Assembly: GCF_033439725.1 (NCBI RefSeq)
Contig: NW_026944384.1
Coordinates: 2,170,001 to 2,234,000 of the forward strand
From: Neurospora tetraspora
Taxonomy: Eukaryota; Ascomycota; Sordariomycetes; Sordariales; Sordariaceae
DNA length: 64,000 bases
Reading direction: 5' to 3'
Shown here: positions 44,965-57,393 of the stretch, in pieces
How the letters are laid out: each line of letters begins with the position of its first letter
Numbering within the stretch: position 1 is the first letter of the stretch
The notes under the pieces: generated by a model
The model's database searches: none
The model's input: the letters and a program-made list of their open reading frames with translations, nothing else
What the model was told of the DNA's origin: nothing
Translations under genes and position numbers: made by a program

Positions 44965-46744
44965 CCAACAACCGCTCAATCGAGCAGCACATCGGTTAAC
45001 CCTCGAAACACCCTCCTAACCTCTTTTTTTTGGTCATGGTGCTATTACCTTCTTCTGTCGCTGCAGATTCTAACAGATCCATTTAGGTAAATGGAGGCGG
45101 TCTACGATGTGGAACGCTCTTTGGGTTACTTGAATGTACATCATCGCTCCCGAACCGACAGGTATCTTTTTCGGAGGAGGAGGAGGTTTGAGGTGTTAGG
45201 ACGGTAGACCGTTGCGTCATCCGACCAAGCCGGTTGTTGGTGAAAGTGGGTGACGATTAGGGAGCTTATATGGGTGTTAAGAGGGTTTCTTCGCCGACAC
45301 GAGTTAGCACGGAGAGAGCAAGGACGAATGGATGACCGACGTACGTTTTGGTCAAACTCCATAGTCGAAGATGAGGGTCATCTTTTGGAAAAAAGCGGAT
45401 GGAAGTCAAAATTCCACGGCAAAAGAAAAAAACGGAGATGACGATGCATTCATGCAAACCCTACGAGATGCCCGGAACAAGAGGGATCAGGCAGATATTG
45501 ACTTTGTGGAAATATTCTGTCAACCCTGCCTGCCCAACACTTCTGATGGGCTACGCGTGTTGTTGATATTGTGATCATCCACATTCGTCGGTTGGCAAAA
45601 ATACCTCTGGGGAGGTGAGCGAAGTTAGGTCACTCACTGTAATCCAGAGCGTGATACTGTGAATACGCTGTAGTCGTCGGTCGGCATGGGTTGACGCGCC
45701 TACAGTAGATACGAGATAGGTATACATGGATGTTTGTGACCTGATGGAAATCAAGCATACCAGAAGGCGAGACGGGCCATGATGGTCATGAAAACGATGT
45801 TGATAATCTTCCCCAAATGATATTTCTTGACTTTTTTTTGAACCTGAACCTAGCTCGACGAAGCATGGGTTTATTTCCCACCCTGATATTACCGCAACCC
45901 GGTGAGAGTATGATTGATCTATCTGAGTGTGTGAGCAGTGTAACGGCGAAAGGCTCGGTACCAGACTTCGCATGAGTAAAATAGATGAAGAGAGACAAAC
46001 CATGATTCATCTTTTCAATGAAGACATCTAACACAAGCGGTGTTAAGCGCGCGCGCATGTGTATGATACAAGTACAAGCAAACGAGAAGCGAAGTACAGA
46101 TATTGGATGTTAGCGGAAACAGAATGATTTGGGTATCGTATCACCGCAGGTCGGTGTGCTGCTTACAAGTATCATACATATAAAGAGAAAGAAAACGCTC
46201 AGGATCAACTTCAAGAAAAGACAAGAGAGATGATCAAGAATAAAAATGGTATTCATAAAACGGCCTTCGACAAGGATGTTGGCATTCATCCAAATCATCC
46301 ATCCATCCACCCAGATGTGGTATAAATAACCCTGACCCGTCCGTTCCCGTTCCCGTTCCCGGTTTACCACCGACCGTGCCGCCCACCCAGTACAGTAGAG
46401 TTATGTCAGATATGTTGTGTCTGTCTCATTCAATCATTAGGAGGAAGCCCCTCTCCTCATCCCATCCCGTCCCTATTCCTATTTCCAACCCATCCCTGGC
46501 CAAAAATAATAAACAAAAAGGGGGGAAGGTACATAAGAAACAAAAAGGTATAAATCAAGAAACCTTCTTGTGGTTTCTTGTTGTCGCTAAAGGATCCCCT
46601 ATCATTTTTCCTCCGGTATGAACTCCATCCCACCATTATATTGAAACACCACCCAAGGCCCAGTTTATGGTATCATTGCCGACAGCGAAAGAAACATTAG
46701 AAGAAGCAAAGAAGCTTTTTGTTTTAGTCCAACCCGACCCCACT
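43058..46744. other. Intergenic region, 3.7 kb, with poly(A) tract
   Basis: Normal composition; no recognisable gene. It includes an uninterrupted run of 31 A at 44,932-44,962 and a (GTTCCC)3-like run near 46,342. Open frames around 44,140-45,090 show no domain. Confidence 0.4.
44932..44962 (+). repeat. Poly(A)31 homopolymer
   Basis: Perfect run of 31 A preceded by a shorter A-run (GTACAAAAAAGTAC). No LINE or SINE body was recognised next to it, so it is listed as a simple repeat. Confidence 0.9.
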
Positions 46745-49000
46745 TCATTGGTTGCATGACTGCAACATTAGCAACCTCCTCGCCTCCTCCTTCTCCTCTT
46801 CGGTCGGGTCATCCGAAATCCAGGGGCCCTTCTCCTCTTCTGTCGCGTTGAGGAAGCCCTCTGTCCTCCTGAGAGTTTGGACATCGAGATCCGTCACATA
46901 CGACTTGCCATCCTGGAGCTTGATGCGCACCTCGTGCTCAGTCGACAACATCATGTCGTCCTTGGCCAGGCGACGGGGTCCATCGAAAACAGCGACGACC
47001 CGCTTCTTCATGGTCATCTGACCCTTGTCGAAGCCCCAGCTGGAAGGGTAGTCGCGGCGGTTCTTGCGACCGCGGGTCTTGCTCTGGAGGGCGACACCAC
47101 CGCGGGAGTGGGTGAGACCTCGGGACTTCTGCACACCGTTGGCGGGGTTGCCCTTGGTCTTCCTGGAAGGCGAGTTCTTGGAACCACGACCGGCGACGGA
47201 ATCCTCATTGTCATCCTCATCGGCCATATCCTCATCTTCGTCGACATCATCCATCTGGGTGGTCATTGTCGTGGTAGTCGGGAGGTTGTTCTTCTCGAGA
47301 GTGTTGTGGACCTCGCGATCGTTTTCCACCTCGGCCAATCGCTTCGCATTGATGGCTTCGGCCGGGTCCTCCTGTTGTACAATCCTCAACACGCAGTCGT
47401 CCAAGTGCTCGTAGAAGTCTTGGGCGTTGCTGAAAGTTTGAGAGCATGTCGAGCACTTGCCGGTGGCATCGGGTGCGTAGCCCGTCAGCTTCTTGTTGCT
47501 AGAGCTGCCGCCGTTGACACCACCAGTCTTCTTGCGGCTGTTAGGTGGTGTTTGTTCTACACCATGGACGGCTGTCAAGTGACGCTTGAAGACGTCGGCG
47601 CGGTTAAACGACTTCTCGGCCGCTGAACCGGAGCCCGGACAGAAGCCGCACACCATTGTTCCCTTGTAATGTGTTAGAGTGTGGCGGTTCTTGTCGTACT
47701 TTCTCGCGAAGCCCTTGACATGATATTCGCATGTCGCAATGGGGCACTTCTCTGGCCGTTCTGTTTGGTGGGTGAGCATGTGAGCCTTCAAATCCTTGAA
47801 GGTCTTGCCACACTCGGGGTGGGGACACCTCTGCTTCTCCTTCGAGGCTTCATCTCCGCTGTATGGCTGTTCGGAAAAGTTGGACTGGTATGAAACCAGG
47901 CTTTGTCTCCTTTGTGGCTCAAGAGGTGCCGGGAAGGGCGAGTATGTGGGGTAGTTGTTGTTTTGTAGGAAAGGTGACGTGCTGCCAGTTCGGAGCTGAG
48001 GAGATGCGGAAAGAGCGGGTGAGCCGGGATACGCGGAGCTAGGAGCAGGGTACATTTGCTCGTAGCTAGGCATGGCCATCGATCGAACTTCGGGGTGAAT
48101 CAAGGAAGGATCTGTTTGTGAAGGAGAGGAGTCAGCAGTCCGCTTTTGGTACGTAGGTTCGAGATCTGACAGAGGAAACCAACACGAGGAATCAAGGGGA
48201 GGAACGAAATGCCCGCTTGACTGAGAAAAGAAAGAGGAAACCATGCGAGAACTTTGGGGTCTTCGGTCCACATAGTGTTTACCCCAGGCGGGGAGCGGAG
48301 GAGATGGGAAACAGGAAGTAGAAGTGGCAGGAGAAGAAAACACAAGGTTGGAAGCCATTGAAGATGAAGAAGTTGAAACCGTGGAAGGGGTCGCCGGGCT
48401 TGTCGGCAGGCGTGTGTCGAGGACCAGACCAGTCTTGGGCGTTATGGCATAGGATGTGGGGGAAGAAGAAGAAGGAACACAGGAAGGGGCAAGAAGGCTC
48501 TGACACGGCGAAAGACGAGATCTAGGGATCTGTTCAGACTCACCAACAAAGCCGGGGCCTTTGGGATTCGAGAATTCGAAATTGGGGTTATAGCCATCAA
48601 GAGGCGTGAAAGAGTACTCGTTGCCATGGTAGTACTCGCCTTGGTCGACAATGCCGGGGCTCACACCGGGGCCCGAAGGAGCTCCCCACGAGGCTAGGTT
48701 GCCAGGATTTGAGAGGGGGGAACCGGCGTTTGACGAGGATGCGCTGCGGCTGTCGACGCTCAGGTTGGAGTCTTCGGGATACAGGCTGGGGGACTTCGCA
48801 TGGTACATGTTGTATGGCGCATCGGCATACAAAGTGGTGTTTGGGTCGTAGGCCATCGATGTCGTGTACTCTTGGGATCGAGGTGGGTAGTATTCAGGGG
48901 AAATGCCCATATCTACGGGAGTTGAGAACATTCCTCCCTGCGGGGGCTCTGGGTAATGCATCGTGTATTCGTCGGCTTCGTAATGGCGAGCAGTCGCCAT
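46745..49000 (-). CDS. C2H2 zinc-finger protein, probable transcription factor
   Basis: Open frame of 751 residues from the ATG at 49000. The N-terminal half is Ser/Pro/Tyr-rich and probably an activation or disordered region. Zinc-finger-like motifs begin at Cys392: CPHPECGKTFKDLKAHMLTH, then CPIATCEYHVKGF...HTLTH, CGFC...FKRHLTAVH, and a separated CSTCSQTF...HLDDC. An acidic linker (DDVDEDEDMADEDDNEDS) precedes a conserved-looking basic C-terminal block (SRGLTHSRGG, RKNRRDYPSSWGFDKGQMTMKKRVV, ending near EGFLNATEEEKGPW). A possible 432-bp intron lies inside the frame, 48112-48543: donor GTGAGT, branch CTGAC, acceptor ACAG. Its length is a multiple of three, so splicing would give 607 residues. 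The specific regulator is not recognised. Confidence 0.85.
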   Translation of the reverse strand: MATARHYEADEYTMHYPEPPQGGMFSTPVDMGISPEYYPPRSQEYTTSMAYDPNTTLYADAPYNMYHAKSPSLYPEDSNLSVDSRSASSSNAGSPLSNPGNLASWGAPSGPGVSPGIVDQGEYYHGNEYSFTPLDGYNPNFEFSNPKGPGFVGESEQIPRSRLSPCQSLLAPSCVPSSSSPTSYAITPKTGLVLDTRLPTSPATPSTVSTSSSSMASNLVFSSPATSTSCFPSPPLPAWGKHYVDRRPQSSRMVSSFFSQSSGHFVPPLDSSCWFPLSDLEPTYQKRTADSSPSQTDPSLIHPEVRSMAMPSYEQMYPAPSSAYPGSPALSASPQLRTGSTSPFLQNNNYPTYSPFPAPLEPQRRQSLVSYQSNFSEQPYSGDEASKEKQRCPHPECGKTFKDLKAHMLTHQTERPEKCPIATCEYHVKGFARKYDKNRHTLTHYKGTMVCGFCPGSGSAAEKSFNRADVFKRHLTAVHGVEQTPPNSRKKTGGVNGGSSSNKKLTGYAPDATGKCSTCSQTFSNAQDFYEHLDDCVLRIVQQEDPAEAINAKRLAEVENDREVHNTLEKNNLPTTTTMTTQMDDVDEDEDMADEDDNEDSVAGRGSKNSPSRKTKGNPANGVQKSRGLTHSRGGVALQSKTRGRKNRRDYPSSWGFDKGQMTMKKRVVAVFDGPRRLAKDDMMLSTEHEVRIKLQDGKSYVTDLDVQTLRRTEGFLNATEEEKGPWISDDPTEEEKEEARRLLMLQSCNQ

Positions 49001-52000
49001 ACGTCGGAGCAGGAATTTCTAGTGATGGGTGTAGAAGCGTCGAAGATATGGTGGCTTGCTAACAATGAGCCACAATCCTTTTGCTGTAAGTCCGCATATC
49101 AGTCAAACTGCGCTGGGGAATTCGGAGCCCACTATCATCTGTCAGTCACTCACCTTCACGAGTGAATACACTGGTTCAAGGTCTTCGAAAACAGAGTGAC
49201 TGGATAGTTCGCAGCTGCTGGTTTATAACAAGGCGCAAGTTGAAGCTGGGAGTCGATCAAAGGGAGGGTTCCTTGGTAGTGAGTCTCAGACCGTGACTGA
49301 GACCTCGGGTCGTGGTGAGTACGGAAACACTGATGTAGTGGCCGGTGGTGGTAATGAGTGATATAATGATCGATGGGTCGGATTATCGGTTGATGTGAGT
49401 GTCTTGATCTTCCAAAATACCCTTCGTCCTTGATCAGTCCAAATCCCTTGTTGGTTTTGTCGTAGTGTTTAGGTGGGAGTGAACTTGGAGGACTGCTGAT
49501 TATGTCCTTCACGCTGAGCTTATCCAACTTGGGAAATTGTTGGAAGCTTCAGTCGATGTAAACACTCTTGTTCCTGGGCTGATGGTGAAAGAAAGGGACA
49601 AGAGAGGCGTATTCCAAGACGATCGGGACGTGTGAGGTTTCTATATACTCGGAGCCTCTGACGAACTGCTGGTATCCCGGAGGAGCGTGGAGCTCGGTGG
49701 GCATGGGAGATCTGGTAGGGCTCCAGTGGCCGGCGAGCAGCGAGCGAGGCGTAGTACATGCATTGGGAATGTATGTACTGCGTACACACACAAGAATCTG
49801 ACAGGGACAGGGTCGAGAGTGTAGGGGCTAGGGGGCAGAGACAGGGGGTGCTGGTGTGGGCGAGAGGGGGCAGGGTACAGAGGGTGGGTGTACCGAGAGA
49901 CTTCTTGGGAGCTACGTAGCGAGTGCACATCGCCAACCCTGCTGCCCGTCCACTGAATGGGGCTCATGCTCCTGAGGGCGCCAACCGTGGATTGCTGTGT
50001 AGGTACCCTTGTACCGTCGTCAACACTGGCCACCCATGTCTTCTCATGTCCCAACTCGTCGACAGACCACAAGTCGGCCACTTGGACGACTGCACCCACG
50101 AACTCTTTTGGATAGTGTGGTTGGGTGAACGGGGCCGGAGGGGGTTGAGTCCAAGACTACCTCTCGACTGGCACAGTATGGAGCAGGGCCCCGAATATCG
50201 ATCGCTAGTTTGAGGTGGTGACTGGTGATGTTGACTTGTCCGTGGGTTAACTTGGGAACTAGACTGATAAAATGACCAATAATTACCCAGTCCAGAACCC
50301 AAATGCCAAGGCCACTGTCCCTGGTCCCTGCCCAGGAAGGGCTCGCGGGTTGGAAATTGGCACGCCGTCTATCGAGCATTTCCCAGAGCTCAAGAGAGCA
50401 TCCGGAAGCGAGACATGCTGTCGCAAACCTGTCCTCGCCCCTGGATGTCGTTTTTGTTGCCATCCTTTTTCTTCTTCCATCTCTCATGATCCGAACGACC
50501 AGTCATATCTCGTCTGGACATCATACAAGTGCGGGTTCCTGAAGAGCCGACGCAGTGGACAGGCGAGGAATGAGAGTGTGAGGCAGAACCCACGAGGCCT
50601 GGATCCGTTGTCCCTCGGAGGACAGCACAAGCTATTGGGACTCTAGCATGGACGATTTGATCCCCGCACCGTTCTTTGCAGACCGCGCCGGTGCTGTGCC
50701 TATTGTATCTCTCCGCCTCCGAGTTCTCTCTTTCCTACGCATTTTACACTTTTCTAGTGTGTCTTTGGGTGTAAGCACTGTCTTGAACGGAAGCCATCCG
50801 AACGTAGGGAAATTGCAGCCATCACATCTATCCACTCCAAGACATGTACAAACTCGATGATGGACGTTTTGCTTTGGCTCACTGTACTGTAGCCGGGTGA
50901 ATCACGAGTCCTGTCAACGGTCACACAACCGGGTCGGAGGAGTTCAGTCAGTCGCACGCTAGGTAGCAGACTCAGGTAGTTACCGATGCTGTCTCGCGGA
51001 CAAGGCACCAGATTGGGGAGCCCACCACCGCACATCAGGCTCTCGAGTCGAGTCTGTAGCCACCGAGGTGACACTCTTCCGTCACTGCTTGTAGGCATAC
51101 CTAAGCATCTCGCCCATTGCCAGGCCCAGAACTGCATGTTGCCTCGAGGGATCTGCGAGAGACAAAGTCCAGTGGCCAAGAAGCAAGAATAACCTGCCTT
51201 CCACGATCGTCAACGTTCAAGCCGGCGTTCAATGCCATCTGATGCGCATCGAGGACTGTATGGGCATACTTCTTTCGGTCTTGTCCTTGTCGCAGATGTA
51301 GGGACTCAGGGTCGCAATCGCAGTCGTAGTCGTAGTCGCGATATCGTGAAGGTGGCCGTATCCTCTGAAGTCAAGGAATGAATAAAAATATCTTATGCTG
51401 TGCAAGCCGCTGCGCATACCCGACATATTGAATGCGCAAGCCTGCCGCCCGCAGCGCCCGGATGGTTCCTTGGAGTACCGTAGGGACTGTTATGGCACTG
51501 CAATGTGCCCTTGGTACTGCAATGGTGCAGTGGCTTGACATGACCGAAAGGGAAGGGTTGATGGGTGGCTGCCGGTGACGGGACAGGCCCGCCAATGGAA
51601 TCGAGGGGGTTGCAGCCAGTGCGGATGGGTGTTACTGCAGCAGTGGACGGCCAGTGCGCTAGAGGGCAAAAAGGGTGTTGTTCAGTGTGTGTTTTTTGCA
51701 CCCCGAAATAAGGTGCACAGCCCTATTGTCATGACCAAACCGGGAAACCTTTCCAGCCTTCTTTTGTCGCAATCGTGGCTTCGACGTGGTAGCTTAGTGA
51801 TAGTCTGCCATCCGCGATGCCATAATTGAACGTTTTGTTTTGCTTTCCACGATGATGCGTCATGTACCGTAGCTCATCTTGCGTACGGGCCGGCTTGGTA
51901 GTGTAGTGTGGTGGTGTCTGGGAATGGTGGTGATGGTGCTTCGGGATGTGGTGTCTCGTCCCGAAAATGTGAAGCTATCACGGTGTCATCACGGCGAGTC

Positions 52001-53718
52001 TGGAACAGTGGAACTGGTTCTGGGCATGGATCCCCTCTGCTCGGTAACCCGTTCCCATCGCATCGCGCTGTCTCTGCTGTTCATCCGGTATTCGTCCGGA
52101 CTGCAATCCGTTGTCCCTGGTCGGTCCTGGTTGGTGCAGTACCAAGCGATGAAAAGCGGAGTACATGGCAGAGAATGTCGGGCAGAAAGAGGGCCGCTTG
52201 CCAGAGCGATCGGCGGATTCGGTCGGGGGGCCATGGGGGGCACCGTGGGCACCTGGTGGACGACTGGGACTCTGCCATGGGGGCCAAACATTGTGTGCCC
52301 ATGCGCTTCTCCCAAACAGGCAAGGCAATCTCGAAACGATTTCGCGAACTCGAGCCTCATCCTCGTCGAGTCGGTGGGTTTCGCAAATTTGGCGGTCAAG
52401 AATTCGAAATGCACGAGGAAGGACAATTTGCAACTTCTGGCGGCTTGACAGTCGAGACCAGATCGAGAGATGGCTTTTCTCCACCGCGCGAGTGGACAAG
52501 AAGAAGAGTTTGCGAGTTTGATCTTAACAAGAGTGAACGTGAAAAAGAGTGGACGACCGAAATTTGATGAAGTCTTTTCAACTTCATCTTTGGTCAACAT
52601 GCTCCTTCCTTGAAAACTGAAAGGTTTTTTCTTTGAAAATTTGAACATCGGCAGCAACTGATGAACATGTAAGCAGGCAAGAGCGAACGTCCTCAAGTCT
52701 GCAAGTACAATTTGAAAGTCTGCACCTTCCCCGTATGCGGCGTTCATTAACGTGCAACTGAAGTATGCACAAAGGGTAATTCTTTCGCGCTGTCCCTCTC
52801 AACCGATAGAGTTCGAGATCTACACTCCACCACAGGTAGTAATCGCCCGCGCGATGCAATGGTTTTGCTCTGAAACTTTTGCACGCACCTTACCCCCAGA
52901 ACCCCAACACCAAACGAAACGAAACAAAACAAAACTAGATATCACCGTGGAGCCTCGTTCGCTACCCCACCTTCGTTTTCGCTTTCCCCAAGGCCGTCGT
53001 CATTGTCGCCATTCGCGTGATCACAAGGCTCGGGAAAGCTCTGGAAATGAGGACGCAAACCCACAGCAGTGAGCAGACCAATTTGACGAATTGGCTCGTT
53101 CCACCGCCAAGAACGCATGTTGGTACGCCGCAATATCCAGTCGCGGAGTATTTCATGATATTCTTTTACGTATGCGCCTGCCTGTAAAGTGTAATCTTTG
53201 CATCATGCACGGGCTGCGCTTGCCCGCGTCGTTACGGGAAAAAGGCAGTTTGCAGAAAGCAAATTACAGACTCCACGGTGGTGCAACCGGCAACTCGGCT
53301 GCTAGAGGAAGAAGGCAAAAGGCATATGTTGATTATACTACCAAGGATTTTGACGATCAATCCCATCACAAGCCGATTCAAAACAAGAACCAAGCCCGTG
53401 ATCGGCGGATTTCCGTGCCTGTGCCTGAGCCCTGAACCTCCTGGGCGGAGGGGCGGAAACGACGACGAACCGTTCCCCCGGCGGCCCAAGATGATGGAAC
53501 CCGTGCGGTGGGACATGCAGACCCGCCGGGACCCGCCTGCCCCGCCAGCGACAGGGGCACCGCAACATGTCACTCTCGTACCGCTGAGCAAATCCCGAAA
53601 CCGAGGCCGATGACATGGACTGTAGGTCTCCGAGGCCCGAGCCGAGCGCCCGCTCCGAGTCTCTGAACTCAAAAAGTGATAAGGTGCCGTGGTGTTGACG
53701 AGAGGTTGAAGACCTAGG
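49001..53718. other. Gene-poor region, 4.7 kb
   Basis: Lies upstream of the zinc-finger gene. Composition is normal, with no RIP signature. Several open frames of 140-250 codons on both strands (for example 51,908-52,567 and 51,989-52,747) overlap each other and show no domain. It is most likely a long regulatory upstream region of the zinc-finger gene. Confidence 0.45.
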
Positions 53719-53720
53719 TA

Positions 53721-53808
53721 CTCGTCAGGTCTTCAAAACCGACCGTCTGACTAGCGGGCGGGCTACTAGTCAGGGACATCAAATCGTACATGCCCAGCAA
53801 TTCGTACC
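53721..53808 (+). repeat. Left TIR of the Fot1/pogo-type element
   Basis: About 88 bp, matching the complement of 57304-57391 except at two positions. A 10-bp stretch just outside (53706-53715, TTGAAGACCT) is itself inverted relative to the TIR start, so the junction can form a hairpin. Confidence 0.9.
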
Positions 53809-54543
53809 TGAAACTGGGGGTACCTTTCTACACTGCCATTTTTCTAGCAAATCAATATAAATATGTTTAATAGTATATTTTTTTTTCGTTATATGCAACC
53901 CAAATTCCCCGTACTACCCAATACTTTGAATGTATACTACTGGTTTGCATTTTGAATTCCCCTTTTGTATTCAAATTGCTTGAACTGCTATTGCATTAAT
54001 ATTATCGATTATTATACCCATTTTTACGTATAATTAGTCTTAATCGATTGTAAATCCCCTTGAGCGCCCTATTTCGCTATTTCCTTTACTATACCTCTTC
54101 TAAACTATAGATTTACCAATAGTTCTTTACGTTCTAAAATGAGGCTTAGCGAGATACCTTTTAATATAGAGGATATTATAAATAACGTATAAATATTTCT
54201 TCCGTTAGAGGGGAGACTTCAAACGGCTATAAAAATATTTTAGAATAAAGGGTTTAAAACTATAGTAAATGTAGCGAAGGTATTTCGAACTCTATATAAA
54301 TAAATTGTTAACTACTATAAAGGTATAAATTCGAAGGTAGGGAATAGGGGCTATAATTCGCTATTAATTAGAGAGGAGGATTTTATTATATATATTTAAA
54401 TTAATATACAAAAATCCGTCAGTTAGTACTATTTCTTTTTATTTTTTACTTTACTATCCTTACGTACTTTAATTAATTATATTTTATAAGTATCGAAATA
54501 AATCCTTAGCGGTTGCTATTAATTATAATTGCTTTAATAAAAT

Positions 54544-54932
<389 letters not shown>

Positions 54933-57303
54933 TATAATACCCTTATACTTCGAGCCTTAATTAAGTAAGTATAGCGTTATTTATAAAGGGGAGACTTTTA
55001 TAGCGTTCGAATTAAATTAATAGTATAAGTACGTAGAGTATCCTAGATTAGGGTAAATATTGAAGAAGTCTTTTATTTATTTAATAATATTATTATTAAA
55101 TATAAAATTAAGTTAAATAACGTTTAGAATAATAACGAATCTAATTTTAGGGTTAGTATTTTAAATAAAACCTATTATATATAAATTTATACTAAGATAA
55201 CCGAAGTGTAATCTATTAACTTTGACTAGAAAGTTCTTATTATTATCCTTAAGGCTATTTCTATATTTAATCGGACTATACCTCCCTTCGTTTTGCTTCC
55301 TAGCGTTAATATTATATATAAATATATTAACAATTCCCTTAAAGACAGGATAATTATTACTGCCTTTTTACGAGGTCATATAAATAATTAATATATATTA
55401 GATTGGTTTAAATATTAGGAGGAGTATTCTCGTCCCCTTAATAAAGAGGAGAGGAGAGTCTTAGTACTAAATAACTATAGCAATTATTATACTATCGAAT
55501 TTGACGAATAATATAGGAGGAGTAATATTACCCTCTTTCTTTTACCCTTTTATTTAATATACTTCCTTTAGCCTCTTAACGTTAGGATATTTCAAATTTA
55601 TAAATACTTTTATCAAGTTAATATACACAAAAGGTTCGCCTTTAACAATATTGATTATATTAAATTAGATTTTCTAAACAGCTTTAAATACGTCCGTAAG
55701 AAGGTAATAAAGAAAAGGAATATCTACTTTACTTAAAAGCGTACCGGTTTAGTTCTATTCAAATCTAATTTAATACTATCAAACCTTCGTAATTTATTAA
55801 CCTTATTAATAAATAAGAAATATATTAAATAAAGGCGAGGCTATATTATTCGTTTTATTAAATAGGGGATTATTAACATTAGTCTAGAAGAAAAAAGATA
55901 ATATTTCGTATATTAGGAGAGCCTTCTAATAATACTGCTATATTAAGCAACTCCTCTATAATAATTAAAGTTACTATAGTAAGAGAGCTCCCTACTATAC
56001 CAAAACTTTCTATATTAAAGTAGTAAGACCGCTTTTAAAAAGATTAGAATAGTATAATTATATTAGTATTTAATTTCCCTTCTATTAAAGAATATAATAA
56101 TTATATCAATTAACGGCTTTCGTTTACAATTAAGGGAAATTACTTAATATTATTAACGGTTTTATACGTATTTACTAAGCGAAATAAAGCTAGTAATACC
56201 TTTAATTTAGTGGCTGTAAAGGAGGTAGAATTTAAATGTAAGTGTAAAGAGGAAGTAATTAAAGAGGTATTACGTAATTAACGTAATACTAACCGTTTAT
56301 TAAAATATAACAATACTATTATTATTAGTAATGGCCGTTTATACGCTATAATAAATAAATACTAGCGTATTATTCTTATTAAAAAAGAAAACGAATATAT
56401 TTATAATTATAAATTTTAATAAGAGTAAAATACATTAAGGAGATAGATTAGCGGTTTTATTATTATATAAAAAGTATGGCTAGTTAACGAACGGTTACGG
56501 TTACATATCTTTAAAATATTAAGGAAGGAGATTTAGGAATATACTAAATTATATATTATATATTTTTTTGACTTCGATTAGCCAGTTAGTAAATATCATA
56601 AAGAGAGAGCTAACTGTTAGAATTATTATTAAATTAAAAAGTAGAAAGCTATAGATGAAGAAGTTAAACAGTTAAGGTTTGACCGTGCCCGTATTATATA
56701 AAATATTACTCTACCCTTATATTAGTAACTTTTTAGTAATCTTCCTAAACTACGTACTCTATAGGTATTTAATGAGGTAAGAAAAAAGGTAGTAGACAAT
56801 ACTATTACCGCTTAGTTGACGAATAAAGGTAATATACTAGTGATAAAAGAGGAATTAGAGGAGGTTAAAATCGTTGAAGATAATAAGTTAGTAAATGTAT
56901 AGAAAGACCCGGATTGGTAGTATTCTAATAATAAACGATAAGTATAGATGAACTAAGAAGACGAGAAATACGAGGAGTATGAAGACGAGGACGAGGATGA
57001 CGTTGATGAAGCTATTTCTAGTGATGACAACGACGACGACGAGGAGGAGGAGGAGGGTTATAGGGATTCTGACTATAAGGAGGTTAAACTGCTGCAATAA
57101 TAAAGGATGTATAAATAATCTATATTATTAGATTTATACATGTATAAAATAATGATAACTTTACATATTAATACATATACTAGTCATGTTAACGATATTA
57201 TATACGATTAGAAAATATGGATATATTATTTAAAAAAATATTGGCTCCGGATGAGCGACTTTTATTTGCTAGTTAAAATGCGGGTGGGGGAAGTACCCCG
57301 TTC

Positions 57304-57391
57304 GGTACGAATTGCTGGGCATGTACGATTTGATATCCTTGACTAGTAGCCCGCCCGCTAGTCAGACGGTCGGTTTTGAAGACCTGACGAG
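57304..57391 (-). repeat. Right TIR of the Fot1/pogo-type element
   Basis: Complement begins CTCGTCAGGTCTTC. One of its two differences from the left TIR is a TpG-to-TpA change of RIP type. Confidence 0.9.
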
Positions 57392-57393
57392 TA

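Noticed and set aside
51908-52747. Overlapping open frames of 219 codons (+) and 252 codons (-).
   Set aside because: They occupy the same DNA on opposite strands, and neither has a recognisable domain or supporting splice structure.
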